Shown in pieces: positions 23,493 to 34,734 of a stretch of DNA of 64,000 nucleotides. The stretch comes from Tepidimonas aquatica. GTDB lineage: Bacteria > Pseudomonadota > Gammaproteobacteria > Burkholderiales > Burkholderiaceae_C. Positions within the stretch are counted from its first letter, which is position 1. Each line of letters opens with the position of its first letter. The position numbers and the translations under genes are program-made. The notes beneath the pieces were generated by a model. That model made no database searches. It saw only the letters and a list, made by a program, of their open reading frames with translations, and was not told where the DNA came from. The stretch lies in the NCBI RefSeq assembly GCF_007556585.1, contig NZ_VJNA01000012.1:1-64000 (forward strand). The letters are read 5' to 3'.

Positions 23493-24395
23493 ATGAGCCA
23501 TACGCCCCGTGACCTTTCGCACCTGCAACCGAGCGACCGCGCCGAAGTGCTGGCGCAAGCGCTGCCGTACATCCGCCGCTACCACGGCAAAACCATGGTC
23601 ATCAAGTACGGCGGCAACGCCATGACCGACCCCGAGCTGCAAGCGGCGTTTGCCGAGGACGTGGTGCTGCTCAAGCTGGTCGGCATCAACCCGGTGGTGG
23701 TGCATGGCGGGGGGCCGCAGATCGAAACGCTGCTCAAACGCCTGGGCAAGGAGGGGCGCTTCGTGCAGGGCATGCGTGTGACCGACGCCGAGACGATGGA
23801 GGTGGTCGAGTGGGTGCTGGCCGGCGAGGTGCAGCAAGACATCGTCGGCCTCATCAACCGCGCCGGCGGCAAGGCCGTCGGCCTGACCGGACGCGACGGG
23901 GCGATGATCCGTGCGCGCAAGCTGCGCATGGTGGACGTCAACGACCCCAACGTCGAGCACGACGTCGGCCAGGTCGGCGATATCGTCTCCATCGACCCCA
24001 GCGTCGTGCGCGCGCTGCAGGAGGACCAGTTCATCCCGGTCGTCAGCCCGATCGGCTTTGGCGAGCACAACGAGAGCTACAACATCAACGCCGACGTCGT
24101 GGCGGCCAAACTGGCCACGGTGCTGCAGGCCGAAAAGCTGCTGATGCTGACCAACATCCGCGGCGTGCTGGACAAGGACGGCCAGTTGTTGGCCGAGCTG
24201 ACGCCGCGGCGCATCGACGAGCTGGTGGCCGACGGCACCATCAGCGGCGGCATGATCCCCAAGATCGCCGGCGCGCTGGATGCGGCCAAGAGCGGCGTCA
24301 AGGCGGTGCACATCATCGACGGGCGCGTGCCGCACGCCATCCTGCTGGAGGTGCTGGGCGATCAGCCCTTCGGCACGATGATCCGCTCGCATTGA
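23493..24395 (+). CDS. argB: Acetylglutamate kinase
   Basis: Second step of arginine synthesis: phosphorylation of N-acetylglutamate. The 300 residues include the KYGGNAM ATP-binding Lys segment near residue 32, the [10 protein letters not shown] motif, and the C-terminal [13 protein letters not shown] region that binds ATP. The N-terminal extension before the core ([23 protein letters not shown], of which the last half is the helix seen in hexameric, arginine-inhibited enzymes) suggests feedback control by arginine. It starts at ATG 23493 and is followed by 118 bases before the tetR-family gene. Confidence 0.97.
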   Translation: MSHTPRDLSHLQPSDRAEVLAQALPYIRRYHGKTMVIKYGGNAMTDPELQAAFAEDVVLLKLVGINPVVVHGGGPQIETLLKRLGKEGRFVQGMRVTDAETMEVVEWVLAGEVQQDIVGLINRAGGKAVGLTGRDGAMIRARKLRMVDVNDPNVEHDVGQVGDIVSIDPSVVRALQEDQFIPVVSPIGFGEHNESYNINADVVAAKLATVLQAEKLLMLTNIRGVLDKDGQLLAELTPRRIDELVADGTISGGMIPKIAGALDAAKSGVKAVHIIDGRVPHAILLEVLGDQPFGTMIRSH

Positions 24396-24452
24396 CGCCA
24401 CGCGCAGCGGTGGCGGCGCCCGCGACCTAGGGTTTGCCCTGATGGTTGGCCG

Positions 24453-24480
24453 TTGACAGGCGGCGGTTTGCCTCTAGAAT
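24453..24480 (+). promoter_or_regulatory. Sigma-70 promoter of the tetR-fad operon
   Basis: A perfect -35 TTGACA (24453-24458), a 16-base spacer and TAGAAT (24475-24480, 5 of 6 to consensus). It points at the TetR-family gene 33 bases downstream. This is the best-looking housekeeping promoter in the window. Confidence 0.85.
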
Positions 24481-24481
24481 A

Positions 24482-24493
24482 GAACGACCGTTC
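24482..24493 (+). promoter_or_regulatory. Palindromic operator, probable TetR-family binding site
   Basis: GAACG-AC-CGTTC is a perfect 5+5 inverted repeat with a 2-base centre, placed directly after the -10 box, over the expected transcription start. A bound repressor here would block the promoter, so autoregulation by the next gene is likely. Confidence 0.7.
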
Positions 24494-24513
24494 GTTTTAT
24501 TTTGGAGGTACGC

Positions 24514-25185
24514 ATGGCCGACACCGCCCAGGGTGAGTCCGCCGACGTCGCGGTGGTGGCGCAGCGTCGGCGTCGTCCGACGCGCGCGCCCCACAAGGGC
24601 CAGCAGACCAAGGCGGCCATCGTCGATGCGGCGCTGGCGCTGGCCTCGCATGTGGGGCTGGAGGGCCTGAGCATCGGCGCCATCGCCGAGCTGATGGGCA
24701 TGAGCAAGTCGGGCGTGTTCGCCCACTTTGGCTCGCGCGAGGAGCTGCAAATCTCGGTGGTGCGCGAGTACCACGAGCGCTTCGAGCGTGAAGTGTTTCG
24801 CCCCGCGCTCGCCGCCCCGCGTGGCTTGCCACGGCTGCGCGCGCTGTTTGACCACTGGATGCGCCAGACCTCGCTGGAAATCGATTCCGGCTGCATCTAC
24901 ATCAGCGGCGCGGTGGAGTTCGACGACCGCCCCGGCGCCGTGCGCGATGCGTTGGTGGCCACCGTCAACACCTGGCAGGCGGCCGTGCGCAAAGCGGTGC
25001 AGATGGCCATCGACGAAGGCCATCTGCGCGCCGACGCCGACCCCGCGCAGGTGGCGTTCGAAATTCACGGCCTGATCCTGGCGCTGCATTACGAGGCGCG
25101 TTTTCTGCGCAACCCCGACGGCCTGCGCCACGCCCGCACCGGTTTCGACAACCTGATCGCCCGTTACCAGGCGTCGCGCGCCTGA
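24514..25185 (+). CDS. TetR-family transcriptional regulator of the fad operon
   Basis: The 223 residues have a basic N-terminal arm (about 1-30) and a TetR helix-turn-helix at about 45-75 (LSIGAIAELMGMSKSGVFAHF), followed by an all-helical ligand domain with a Cys near residue 130. The start is ATG 24514, preceded by GGAGG at a good distance. Its position in front of five beta-oxidation genes, with a palindrome over the promoter, suggests a PsrA/FadR-like repressor released by acyl-CoA; the ligand is inference. The next gene starts 39 bases after the stop. Confidence 0.88.
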   Translation: MADTAQGESADVAVVAQRRRRPTRAPHKGQQTKAAIVDAALALASHVGLEGLSIGAIAELMGMSKSGVFAHFGSREELQISVVREYHERFEREVFRPALAAPRGLPRLRALFDHWMRQTSLEIDSGCIYISGAVEFDDRPGAVRDALVATVNTWQAAVRKAVQMAIDEGHLRADADPAQVAFEIHGLILALHYEARFLRNPDGLRHARTGFDNLIARYQASRA

Positions 25186-25224
25186 GTTATTCACCCCACA
25201 TCCGTTTTGTCAAGGAGACCCACG

Positions 25225-27033
25225 ATGCCCCAGTACAACCCGCCCCTGCGCGACATGCAATTCGTGTTGCACGAGGTGTTTCGCGTCGTCGATGCACTCA
25301 AGGTCTGCCCGCCGCACGCCGAGGTCGACGCCGACACCATCAACGCCGTGCTGGAAGAGGGTGGCAAGTTCGCCGCCGAGGTGACGTTCCCGCTCAACAT
25401 TACCGGTGACGCCGAGGGCTGCCGCCTGGACAAAACCACGCACGAGGTCACCACGCCGACCGGCTTCAAGGCCGCGTACGAGCAGTACGTGACTGGCGGC
25501 TGGCCGGCGCTGAGCTGCGACCCGGCCTACAGCGGGCAAGGCTTGCCGTTTGTGGTCAACCAGTGCTTTTACGAAATGCTCAACAGCGCCAACCAGGCCT
25601 GGACGATGTACCCGGGCCTGAGCCACGGCGCCTACGAGTGCCTGCACGCCCACGGCACCGAGGAGCAAAAGCGCCTGTACCTGCCGAAGCTGGTCAGCGG
25701 CGAGTGGACCGGCACCATGTGCCTGACCGAGCCGCACTGCGGTACCGACCTGGGCCTGCTGCGCACCAAGGCCGAACCGCAACCTGACGGCACCTACAAG
25801 CTCACCGGGCAAAAAATCTTCATCAGCGCCGGCGAGCACGACATGGCGGCCAACATCGTGCACCTGGTGCTGGCGCGTCTGCCCGACGCACCGGCCGGCA
25901 CCAAGGGTATTAGCCTCTTTGTCGTGCCCAAGTACAAGGTCAACCCGGATGGCTCGCTGGGTGAGCGCAACGCCATCTACTGCGGCGGCCTGGAACACAA
26001 GATGGGCATCCACGGCAACGCCACCTGCCAGATGATTCTGGACGGCGCGGTGGGGACGCTCGTGGGCCAGCCCAACAAGGGCCTGCAGGCCATGTTCGTG
26101 ATGATGAACGCGGCCCGCTTGGGGGTGGGCAACCAATCGGTGGGCCTGACCGAAGTGGCGTTCCAAAACGCCCTGGCCTACGCCAAGGATCGGTTGCAGA
26201 TGCGCAGCCTCTCGGGCCCCAAGGCCAAAGACAAGCCGGCCGACCCCATCATCGTGCACCCGGACGTGCGTCGCATGCTGCTGACCGCCAAGGCTTACGC
26301 CGAAGGCGGCCGTGCGCTGTTGATCTACTGCGCGCTGCTGCTGGATCATGAGCTGCACCACCCCGACGAGCAGGTGCGCAAGGACAGCGCCGAGCTGCTG
26401 GCGCTGCTGACCCCGATCGCCAAGGCGTTCTTGACCGACAACGGCTTTGTGGCGGTCAACGAGTGCCTGCAGGTGTTCGGCGGGCACGGCTACATCAAAG
26501 AGTGGGGCATGGAGCAGTTCGTGCGCGATGCCCGCATCAACATGATCTACGAAGGCACCAACACGGTGCAGAGCCTGGACCTGCTGGGCCGCAAGGTGCT
26601 GGCCAACAACGGCGCCACGCTGAAAAAGTTCGGCAAGTTGGTGCAGGCCCTCATCGAAGAGGAGGGCGTCAACGAGAAGATGAGCGAGTTCATCAACCCG
26701 CTGGCGCAGTTGGCCGAGCAAATGACCAAGTTCACCACCGAAATCGGCTTCAAGGCGCTGCAAAACCCTGACGAAGCCGGTGCGGCGGCGGTGCCGTACC
26801 TGCGCGTGGCCGGGCACCTGGTGTTTGCGTACTTCTTCGCGCGCATGGCGTCGGCGGCGCTCAAGGCCGTCGCCGCGGGCAGCACCGACCCCTTCTACCA
26901 AGGCAAGCTGCAAACGGCGCGCTTTTATTTCGCGCGGCTGTTCCCCGAGACCGCCACGCTGATGCGTCAAGCCCGCGCGGGGGTGGCCAACCTGATGCAA
27001 ACCGACGCCGCGCTGGGCGTGGAGGGGATCTGA
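25225..27033 (+). CDS. Acyl-CoA dehydrogenase (long form)
   Basis: First oxidation step of fatty-acid beta-oxidation, an FAD enzyme. The 602 residues match the long acyl-CoA dehydrogenase group (about 600, against 380 for the short one) with an N-terminal helix MPQYNPPLRDMQFVLHEVF, the FAD-binding MCLTEPHCGTDLG segment near 165, the IHGNATC region and the catalytic-site segment INMIYEGTNTVQSLDLLGRK near 440, in which the Glu of YEGT is the expected base. A C-terminal domain of the DmdC/AcdA type follows. An AAGGAG Shine-Dalgarno precedes ATG 25225. The chain-length range is not readable from sequence. Confidence 0.93.
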   Translation: MPQYNPPLRDMQFVLHEVFRVVDALKVCPPHAEVDADTINAVLEEGGKFAAEVTFPLNITGDAEGCRLDKTTHEVTTPTGFKAAYEQYVTGGWPALSCDPAYSGQGLPFVVNQCFYEMLNSANQAWTMYPGLSHGAYECLHAHGTEEQKRLYLPKLVSGEWTGTMCLTEPHCGTDLGLLRTKAEPQPDGTYKLTGQKIFISAGEHDMAANIVHLVLARLPDAPAGTKGISLFVVPKYKVNPDGSLGERNAIYCGGLEHKMGIHGNATCQMILDGAVGTLVGQPNKGLQAMFVMMNAARLGVGNQSVGLTEVAFQNALAYAKDRLQMRSLSGPKAKDKPADPIIVHPDVRRMLLTAKAYAEGGRALLIYCALLLDHELHHPDEQVRKDSAELLALLTPIAKAFLTDNGFVAVNECLQVFGGHGYIKEWGMEQFVRDARINMIYEGTNTVQSLDLLGRKVLANNGATLKKFGKLVQALIEEEGVNEKMSEFINPLAQLAEQMTKFTTEIGFKALQNPDEAGAAAVPYLRVAGHLVFAYFFARMASAALKAVAAGSTDPFYQGKLQTARFYFARLFPETATLMRQARAGVANLMQTDAALGVEGI

Positions 27034-27061
27034 GGCCAGCCCCACCCTGAGGAGACGACCG

Positions 27062-27508
27062 ATGAACACGACACTGCGTACCCTGATGCCGGCCGCGTTG
27101 GCGGCGCTGTTGGCGCTGCCCGCGTGGGCGCAAATGACGCCGGTGGGCCGCTGGCACACCATCGACGACCAGACCAAAGAGGTCAAAAGCGAAGTCGTCA
27201 TCACCGAGCACGACGGCGTGCTGACCGGCCGCATCGACAAGCTGCTGCGCAAGGGCGCGGACCCCAACCGCCGCTGCACCGAATGCACCGACGACCGCAA
27301 GGACCAGCCGATCCTGGGCATGGACATCATCCGTGGCGTGCGCAAGGTGCCCGGCAAAGACGTGTGGGAAGGCGGCAGCATCCTCGACCCCGAAACCGGC
27401 AAGACGTACAACGTGCGCCTGACGCCGGTGGACGGCGGCGCCAAGCTGGAGGTGCGCGGCTCGATCCTGTTCATCGGTCGCACGCAAACCTGGGTGCGCG
27501 CGCAGTAA
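27062..27508 (+). CDS. DUF2147 secreted protein
   Basis: A small exported protein of 148 residues. A signal peptide (MNTTLRTLMPAALAALLALPAWA) is followed by a DUF2147 domain with VGRWHTIDDQTKEVKSEVVI, a Cys pair (RRCTECTD), and a C-terminal beta strand with GRTQTWVR. GGAG precedes the ATG at 27062. DUF2147 proteins are often found in Burkholderiales fad operons, but the function is not known. It lies between the dehydrogenase and the multifunctional gene with about 30-base gaps, so it is clearly in the operon. Confidence 0.85.
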   Translation: MNTTLRTLMPAALAALLALPAWAQMTPVGRWHTIDDQTKEVKSEVVITEHDGVLTGRIDKLLRKGADPNRRCTECTDDRKDQPILGMDIIRGVRKVPGKDVWEGGSILDPETGKTYNVRLTPVDGGAKLEVRGSILFIGRTQTWVRAQ

Positions 27509-27544
27509 AACAAGCGCGCCCCGTTCAACCAAGGAATGCCATCC

Positions 27545-29956
<2,412 letters not shown>

Positions 29957-29978
29957 ACCGGATGCGGAGAAAACGAGC

Positions 29979-31214
29979 ATGAAATCCCTCAGAGACGCCT
30001 ACATCGTGGCGGCCACGCGCACGCCGATTGGCAAGTCGCACAAAGGCTACTTTCGCCAAACCCGCCCGGACGACCTGCTGGCGCACGTGCTGCGCGCGGC
30101 GCTGCGCCAGGTGCCGGGGCTGGATCCCGCGGCCATCGAAGATGTGATTTGCGGCTGCGCCATCCCCGAGGCGCAGCAGGGCTTGAACGTCGCGCGCATC
30201 GGCGCGGTGCTGGCCGGTCTGCCCAAGAGCGTGGGCGGCATCACCGTCAACCGTTTCTGCGCCTCCGGTCTGTCGGCGGTGCAGATGGCCGCCGACCGCA
30301 TCCGCGTCGGCGAGGCCGACGTGATGATTGCCGCCGGCGTGGAGAGCATGAGCATGGTGCCGATGATGGGCAACACGCCCAGCCTCTCCCCGGCGATCTT
30401 TGCCAACACCGACGATGTGGACGACTACGGCATCGCCTACGGCATGGGGCTGACCGCCGAGAAGGTGGCGCAGCAGTGGAAGGTGTCGCGCCAGGCGCAG
30501 GACGAATTTGCGCTGCAGTCGCACCAGCGCGCCATCCGCGCGCAGCAGGCCGGCGAGTTCGCCGACGAAATCACCCCGGTGGACGTGGTCGAGCGCACGC
30601 TGGACCTGGACAGCGGCGAGGTGCGCACCACCACGCGCACCGTCACGCTGGACGAGGGCCCGCGCGCCGACACCAACCTGGAAGCGCTGGCCAAGCTCAA
30701 ACCCGTCTTTGCCACGCCGTGGCGCGCCGATCGCACGCCCACGGGGCTGGGCACGGTGACGGCCGGCAACAGCTCGCAAACCTCCGACGGCGCCGGCGCC
30801 CTGATCCTGGCCAGCGAGGACGCCATCAAGCGCTTTGGCCTGCAGCCGCTGGCGCGCTTTGTCAGTTACGCCAGCCGTGGGGTGCCGCCGCACATCATGG
30901 GCATCGGCCCGATCGAAGCCATCCCCGCCGCGCTCAAGGCCGCCGGCCTCAAGCAAGACGACCTGGACTGGATTGAGCTCAACGAAGCGTTCGCCGCGCA
31001 GTCGCTGGCGGTGATGAACCAGCTTGGCCTGGATCCCGCCAAGGTCAACCCGATGGGCGGCGCCATCGCGCTGGGCCACCCGCTGGGGGCCACCGGTGCC
31101 ATCCGCTCGGCCACCGTTGTGCACGCGCTGCGCCGCCACCAGCTGCGCTACGGCATGGTCACGATGTGCGTCGGCATGGGGCAAGGTGCGGCCGGGATTT
31201 TCGAGCGGGTATGA
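29979..31214 (+). CDS. fadA: Acetyl-CoA acyltransferase (thiolase)
   Basis: Last step of beta-oxidation: thiolytic release of acetyl-CoA. The 411 residues carry the nucleophilic Cys in NRFCASGLSAVQ near residue 91, the catalytic His in GGAIALGHPLGATGA near 365, and the second Cys in MCVGMGQGAAG near 395. GGAG lies before ATG 29979. It follows the multifunctional gene by 22 bases, as expected for the thiolase partner. Biosynthetic thiolases look alike, but the operon favours fatty-acid breakdown. Confidence 0.94.
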   Translation: MKSLRDAYIVAATRTPIGKSHKGYFRQTRPDDLLAHVLRAALRQVPGLDPAAIEDVICGCAIPEAQQGLNVARIGAVLAGLPKSVGGITVNRFCASGLSAVQMAADRIRVGEADVMIAAGVESMSMVPMMGNTPSLSPAIFANTDDVDDYGIAYGMGLTAEKVAQQWKVSRQAQDEFALQSHQRAIRAQQAGEFADEITPVDVVERTLDLDSGEVRTTTRTVTLDEGPRADTNLEALAKLKPVFATPWRADRTPTGLGTVTAGNSSQTSDGAGALILASEDAIKRFGLQPLARFVSYASRGVPPHIMGIGPIEAIPAALKAAGLKQDDLDWIELNEAFAAQSLAVMNQLGLDPAKVNPMGGAIALGHPLGATGAIRSATVVHALRRHQLRYGMVTMCVGMGQGAAGIFERV

Positions 31215-31231
31215 TGGTGCAGGAGACCACG

Positions 31232-31996
31232 ATGACCGACATCCTCGAACACACCGAAGGCGGCGTGCTCACGCTGACGCTCAACCGCCCCGCGCGCAAA
31301 AACTCCTTGACCAGCGCCATGTACGCGGTGTTGGCTGACGCGCTGGTGCGGGCCGCTGACGATGCGGCCGTTCGCGTTGTGGTCATTCAGGGCAACGAGG
31401 CGATGTTTTCGGCGGGCAACGACATCGAGGAGTTCCTCCACGCTCCGCCTGCCGGCACCGACAGCCCGGTGTTTCGCTTTCTGCGCGGCATTGCCACGTT
31501 CCCCAAACCGCTGGTGGCGGCGGTGTGTGGGCCCGCGGTCGGCATCGGCACCACGATGCTGTTCCACTGCGACCTGGTGTACGCCGGCGACAATGCGGCG
31601 TTTTCCATGCCGTTTGTCAACCTGGGGCTGTGCGCCGAAGGCGCCTCCAGCCTGATCGCGCCGCAGATGTTCGGCTACCACCGTGCGGCCGAGGCGCTGC
31701 TGCTGGGCGAGCCGATCTACGCCGAAGCGGCGCTGGAGGTGGGCCTGGTCAACAAAGTATTGCCACCCCATGAGACCAACGGCTACACCCAGCAGATGGC
31801 GCGCAAGCTGGCCGCCAAACCGCTGACGTCGCTGGTCGAGACCAAGCGCCTGATGAAAGGCGCGCAGCAAGACGCGGTCCTGCAGCGTATGGCCGAGGAA
31901 GGGGCGATCTTTGGCCGCATGCTGCGCGAGCCGGCTGCGAAAGAGGCGTTTGCCGCCTTTTTGGAAAAGCGCACCCCCGACTTCAGCCGCCTTTGA
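31232..31996 (+). CDS. Enoyl-CoA hydratase/isomerase family protein
   Basis: A crotonase-fold enzyme of 254 residues. The oxyanion-hole segment is FSAGNDIEEFL (about 62-72). At the first hydratase Glu position there is Thr (GIGTTMLFHCDL), while the second Glu is kept in LGLCAEGASSL. That pattern is more typical of enoyl-CoA isomerases and other crotonases than of true hydratases, so delta3-delta2 isomerase activity for unsaturated acyl-CoAs is quite possible. The start is ATG 31232 with AGGAGA before it; an ATG 21 bases earlier is less well placed. It lies 17 bases after fadA. Confidence 0.88.
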   Translation: MTDILEHTEGGVLTLTLNRPARKNSLTSAMYAVLADALVRAADDAAVRVVVIQGNEAMFSAGNDIEEFLHAPPAGTDSPVFRFLRGIATFPKPLVAAVCGPAVGIGTTMLFHCDLVYAGDNAAFSMPFVNLGLCAEGASSLIAPQMFGYHRAAEALLLGEPIYAEAALEVGLVNKVLPPHETNGYTQQMARKLAAKPLTSLVETKRLMKGAQQDAVLQRMAEEGAIFGRMLREPAAKEAFAAFLEKRTPDFSRL

Positions 31997-32048
31997 GCGG
32001 CGGCGCGCAGGCCGACATTTCGTTGGCCGGGATAACTCTGGGGCCACT

Positions 32049-32067
32049 GTCCACGACCGTCGTGGAC
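32049..32067 (+). repeat. Perfect inverted repeat between the crotonase and thioesterase genes
   Basis: GTCCACGA-CCG-TCGTGGAC: two 8-base arms with a 3-base loop in the 123-base gap. It could end the fad operon transcript (no T run follows) or be an operator for the thioesterase gene. Confidence 0.5.
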
Positions 32068-32119
32068 GGCGGCCTTTGCCCAGGTGCCCGATAATCGTTT
32101 CCCGAAAGGTGGCCCCACG

Positions 32120-32608
32120 ATGACACGTGACGCTTCCCCTGACCCTGCGATCGCCTTCGAGCCCGAGTTCATCGCCGGCGTGCGGGAAATTTTTGAAGAC
32201 AAAATCGTCTTCAACCGGGTGCTCGGCCTGCGGATCACCGACATCGCGCCGCACCAAGTGCGCGCACGCATCGACATGCGTCCCGAGCTGGTTGGGCATT
32301 ATGCTTACCACCGCGTCCACGGCGGCGTTATCAGCGCCGGCCTGGACGCGATGGGGGGGCTGGCGGTGATGGCCGCCATCGGCGCACGCCACATGGACGA
32401 GCCGCCGGCGCAACGGCTGCATCGTTTCGCCAAGCTGGGTACCATCGACCTGCGCATCGACTACCTGCGCCCGGGCATCGGCCAGGCCTTCGTGCTCGAA
32501 GCCGAGGTGCTGCGCCTAGGCTCGCGCGTGGCCTCCACCCGCATGGCGTTTTTGGGCACGGATGGCAAGCTGCTGGCCACGGGGGCTGGGGCTTATATCG
32601 TGTCCTGA
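32120..32608 (+). CDS. Hot-dog fold acyl-CoA thioesterase (PaaI/YigI-like)
   Basis: The 162 residues have the hot-dog thioesterase pattern: NRVLGLRITDIAPHQVRARIDM, then HGGVISAGLDAMGGLAV (the HGG-start of the central helix with the catalytic-side Asp), and LRIDYLRPG. The length and motifs resemble E. coli YigI, which hydrolyses medium- and long-chain acyl-CoA. GAAAGG precedes ATG 32120. It follows the fad operon by 123 bases and probably adjusts acyl-CoA pools. The stop is 16 bases before the glycosyltransferase gene. Confidence 0.85.
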   Translation: MTRDASPDPAIAFEPEFIAGVREIFEDKIVFNRVLGLRITDIAPHQVRARIDMRPELVGHYAYHRVHGGVISAGLDAMGGLAVMAAIGARHMDEPPAQRLHRFAKLGTIDLRIDYLRPGIGQAFVLEAEVLRLGSRVASTRMAFLGTDGKLLATGAGAYIVS

Positions 32609-32624
32609 GGGCTCGGCCACGCCG

Positions 32625-33392
32625 ATGCTGCCTGTCGTCTATATCAACCTCGACCGGGACGCCCAGCGGCGGCAGGCGATGGAGGCGATGCTGCGGCGCC
32701 ACGGGCTGCCGTTCGAGCGCCTGCCGGCTGTGGCGTGGGCGGTGCTGGACGAGGCCAGCCGCACCCGCCTGTACGACCCGGCATTGAACCAGCGCCAGTT
32801 CGACCGCCCGCTGGTCGATGGCGAGAAGGGCTGCTACGCCAGCCACCTCAAGGCCTGCGAGCATCTGCTGGCCTCCACCGCGCCCGCCTTGATCGTGCTG
32901 GAGGACGATGTCGAGCTGTCCGACGCGGTTGCCGATGTGCTGGCGGCGATTGAGGCGCTGCCCCCCGAGGGGTGGGATGTGATCAAGTTGTACAGCCGGC
33001 GCAACGAGCGGCCGGCCGCCGCTACGCCGTTGACCGGTGCCCACCAGCTGGTGGCCTACCGCCGCGTGCCCAGCATGAGCAACGGCTACGCCCTGAGTCG
33101 CACCGGGGCCGCCAAGCTGCTGCAGCACCGGCGTCCGTTCGGCCGGCCCGTGGATGTGGACGTGCGCTACTGGTGGGAGGCGGACCTGCGCGTGCTGGGC
33201 GTCGTGCCCGGGGTCGTGACGCTGGGGGCCGGGTCGGAAGCGAGCAGCATCTGGCACGGGGGGCGACCCGGTCGGACCTGGGCAGGGCGCTGGCGGCGCT
33301 GGTCGGCGCAACTCGATTATTCGTTGCGCAACGCATGGCATCGGCGCCGACAGGTCCTGCCCGCCGAGCTCGCTCGGCGCTCTCAGGGTTGA
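32625..33392 (+). CDS. Glycosyltransferase family 25 (LPS biosynthesis type)
   Basis: The 255 residues start MLPVVYINLDRDAQRRQAME, the classic family 25 opening, with the EKGCYASHLKACEHLL segment near residue 70 and the LIVLEDDVELSD metal/nucleotide site near 95. MSNGYALSRTGAAKLL near 150 is also typical. These enzymes, such as LpsA/LgtB relatives, add a sugar (often galactose) to lipooligosaccharide core; the substrate here is unknown. It is convergent with, and overlaps by 10 bases, the GT4 gene. Confidence 0.9.
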   Translation: MLPVVYINLDRDAQRRQAMEAMLRRHGLPFERLPAVAWAVLDEASRTRLYDPALNQRQFDRPLVDGEKGCYASHLKACEHLLASTAPALIVLEDDVELSDAVADVLAAIEALPPEGWDVIKLYSRRNERPAAATPLTGAHQLVAYRRVPSMSNGYALSRTGAAKLLQHRRPFGRPVDVDVRYWWEADLRVLGVVPGVVTLGAGSEASSIWHGGRPGRTWAGRWRRWSAQLDYSLRNAWHRRRQVLPAELARRSQG

Positions 33393-34531
33393 CGGCCACC
33401 GCCCGCCCGATCGGTGGGTGAATCGCCCGCTGCCAGGCGGATCAGCAGTTCCCGGTACCGCGCCTGCATCGAGCGCCGGTCGAAACGCGCCCGCACATCC
33501 TGCTGGCCCGCTTGGGCGAGCGCACGCCCAGCGTCGGGGGCCGCGTTCAGCGCGGTCAGTGCGTCCGCCAGTGCCATGGCATTGCCGGGGGGGACGCGCA
33601 CGCCCGTGCGGCCATCGTCGATCACCTCGCGAATGCCCTCGACGTCCGAGCCGATGGCGCAGCAGCCACTGGCCATCCCTTCGATCAGCGACAGGCCCAG
33701 GCCCTCGTAGTGGGAGCTGAGCACGCAATAGCGAACCCGCCCGTAGAGGGACGGCAAATCGCTGACCGGTCCCAGAAAATGCACCCACGGCGTGACGCCG
33801 AGCCGCTCGGCCAGGCGCTCGGCCCGATCCCGCCAGCGGCGGCTGCCGCCACCGGCCAGATAGAAGGGCATGGGCGTGCCGCGATCGAGCAGTTCGCGTG
33901 CGGTACGGATGAGGGTCTCGTGGTCCTTCTGTCGGGCAAACCGGGCTGCCATGACGACGGCGGCCTCGCGTTCGTCCCACGGCCGGCCGGCCGACCACCG
34001 CGACAGATCGATGCCATTGTGAATGGTCATGCAGCGCGATGCCGGATGACCCAGCCGCACGAGCGCATCCCGGACCGCGTCCGAGACACCGACCAGCGCA
34101 TCGGTGTGTTGCGCGAGCCAGCGCGACTGCCACAGCCGCCACCGGCCATACCGCTCGCGCACATTGTGCTCCACCTGAACCAGGTGCGGCACACCCGCCA
34201 GCAGGCCGGCCCAGCGGCCCCACAGATGGTCGCTGAAGCCATGCGCCACCAGCACGTGTGGTCGCCACGCGCGGCACAGGTGGGCCAGCCGCCACACGGT
34301 CAGCGCATGGGGCCAGCCGGGCACGGTCTCCACCGCGATGCCGCGGCGGCGCAGCTCGTCGATGCGGTGCGCCGGCGTCTGCCGCTTGCGCCGCAGCACC
34401 AGCAGCGTTTGCAGCCCCGAGTCGTCCGCGCACAGATCGATAGCCACCTGGGTGGCCCCGGAAAAGCCCCCCGTGACCACGTGTAGGACCCGTAGTGGCC
34501 GAGGTGCAAATTCGATGCGATTCGATGTCAT
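33383..34531 (-). CDS. Glycosyltransferase, GT4/GT-B type
   Basis: The 382 residues are a GT-B fold retaining glycosyltransferase. The N-domain opens RVLHVVTGGFSGATQVAIDL; the C-domain has AARFARQKDHETLI, the GGGSRRWRDRAERL segment and the EGLGLSLIEGMASGCCAIGSDVEGI donor site (split as EGLGLSLIEGMASG and CAIGSDVEGIREVI), where the E-x7-E pair binds the nucleotide sugar. It probably adds a sugar to LPS or another surface glycan. Its base composition is GC-rich as in the host, unlike its upstream neighbour. Confidence 0.9.
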   Translation of the reverse strand: MTSNRIEFAPRPLRVLHVVTGGFSGATQVAIDLCADDSGLQTLLVLRRKRQTPAHRIDELRRRGIAVETVPGWPHALTVWRLAHLCRAWRPHVLVAHGFSDHLWGRWAGLLAGVPHLVQVEHNVRERYGRWRLWQSRWLAQHTDALVGVSDAVRDALVRLGHPASRCMTIHNGIDLSRWSAGRPWDEREAAVVMAARFARQKDHETLIRTARELLDRGTPMPFYLAGGGSRRWRDRAERLAERLGVTPWVHFLGPVSDLPSLYGRVRYCVLSSHYEGLGLSLIEGMASGCCAIGSDVEGIREVIDDGRTGVRVPPGNAMALADALTALNAAPDAGRALAQAGQQDVRARFDRRSMQARYRELLIRLAAGDSPTDRAGGGRQP

Positions 34532-34734
34532 ATTGATTTGGCTATTGTGTGGGCAACACTAGCCGGGCTCAGGGGGGGGTGACATGAGGTGATTGATATA
34601 TTTTATTGATATTGATTTTCTCCTTGAGATCCTGATGAAGAGCTCTTTGAGTATTTGGTTTAGACAAGAAGCCTAATGGTGAGCAAATTTTGTTGGATAT
34701 TTGTCGGTGCTTGATGAAGATGTGCAATGAGGCG

